Below, one piece after another: positions 51,571 to 51,574 of a DNA stretch of 51,574 bases. The number at the start of each line of letters is the position of its first letter. The stretch's first letter is position 1. The notes under the pieces were generated by a model, which was not told the origin of the DNA, made no database searches, and was given only the letters and a program-made list of their open reading frames with translations. Location: positions 1-51,574 of the forward strand of contig NZ_AYTB01000020.1 of assembly GCF_000505545.1 (NCBI RefSeq), in the 5' to 3' direction. This DNA comes from Kurthia huakuii LAM0618. GTDB lineage: Bacteria > Bacillota > Bacilli > Bacillales_A > Planococcaceae. Both the position numbers and the translations under genes were made by a program.

Positions 51571-51574
51571 TATA
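51539..51574 (+). mobile_element. IS5-family element, copy 3, cut by window end
   Basis: Begins GGTTCTGTCTAAAAACT after TA (51537-51538) and continues identically to the left end of copy 1, sharing its TATA leader variant. Only 36 bp are inside the window. Confidence 0.92.

Noticed and set aside
1-51574. CRISPR array
   Set aside because: No set of 25-40-bp direct repeats with unique spacers. The repeats found are 7-17 bp with different logic, and no cas genes are present.
1-51574. tRNA or rRNA genes
   Set aside because: No CCA-ended cloverleaf or conserved rRNA stretch was noticed on reading; a dedicated scan (tRNAscan-SE, barrnap) was not possible.

Overview
This looks like a large plasmid or chromid segment from a low-GC Gram-positive rod of the Bacillales, most like Lysinibacillus/Solibacillus (family assignment is inference). 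The support is: AGGAGG-type ribosome sites; LtaS, CarD-like, ECF sigma/anti-sigma, ClpX and YwcA/DUF485-type genes with Bacillus-like sequences; many AT-rich spacers; and a plasmid replication and partition block in the middle. Both window ends lie inside copies of the same IS5/IS427-type element, so the window is probably a whole contig broken at repeats.

Layout. 1-5170: an accessory island between two inverted IS5 copies. It carries an unknown 160-aa gene, a decayed membrane gene, an ISL3-family stub, a probable type I toxin-antitoxin pair (50-aa hydrophobic peptide with a convergent antisense RNA) and an XRE / ImmA-IrrE protease / PIN-nuclease operon with a clear operator. 5170-14370: small membrane, lipoprotein and secreted genes, a frameshifted barstar-type gene, an M23 peptidase operon, a WHH-family nuclease toxin, SH3 proteins, about 1 kb of structured non-coding DNA with a 22-bp inverted repeat, and a HAD hydrolase. 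14490-20522: ltaS, an intact IS66-family element with 8-bp target duplication, an Rgg-type remnant, a CarD-like gene and an IS3 remnant. 20740-28390: ECF sigma/anti-sigma pair, two bile-acid-symporter-family transporters, a racemase-like gene, adhP, an SH3 lipoprotein, small membrane genes and fragments of LysR and GNAT genes.

28000-35750 is the replicon core. It holds a clpX paralogue, a large putative replication initiator (Rep), an origin with two interleaved repeat families (17-bp GGGACAAACCCGTGTAC iterons and TGGTGCA/TGCACCA heptamers), a primase-like gene, and a parA plus small ribbon-helix-helix partner operon. Nine loci between 20.7 and 35.7 kb carry unspaced 8-bp TTAANNNN arrays; one sits just upstream of parA, and another lies beside a perfect Spo0J/ParB-type parS (TGTTTCACGTGGAACA). 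I propose these arrays are a distributed centromere and operator set for the ribbon-helix-helix protein, analogous to omega of pSM19035.

35800-51574: two-component system, asparagine synthetase, a secreted repeat protein, a chemotaxis receptor, VOC, S41, pentapeptide and DinB proteins, DUF485 plus a sodium/solute symporter, a second ECF sigma/anti-sigma pair, and a long coiled-coil gene cut by a third IS5 copy at the window end. The mix of replication/partition genes with metabolic, envelope and regulatory genes suits a large plasmid or secondary replicon.
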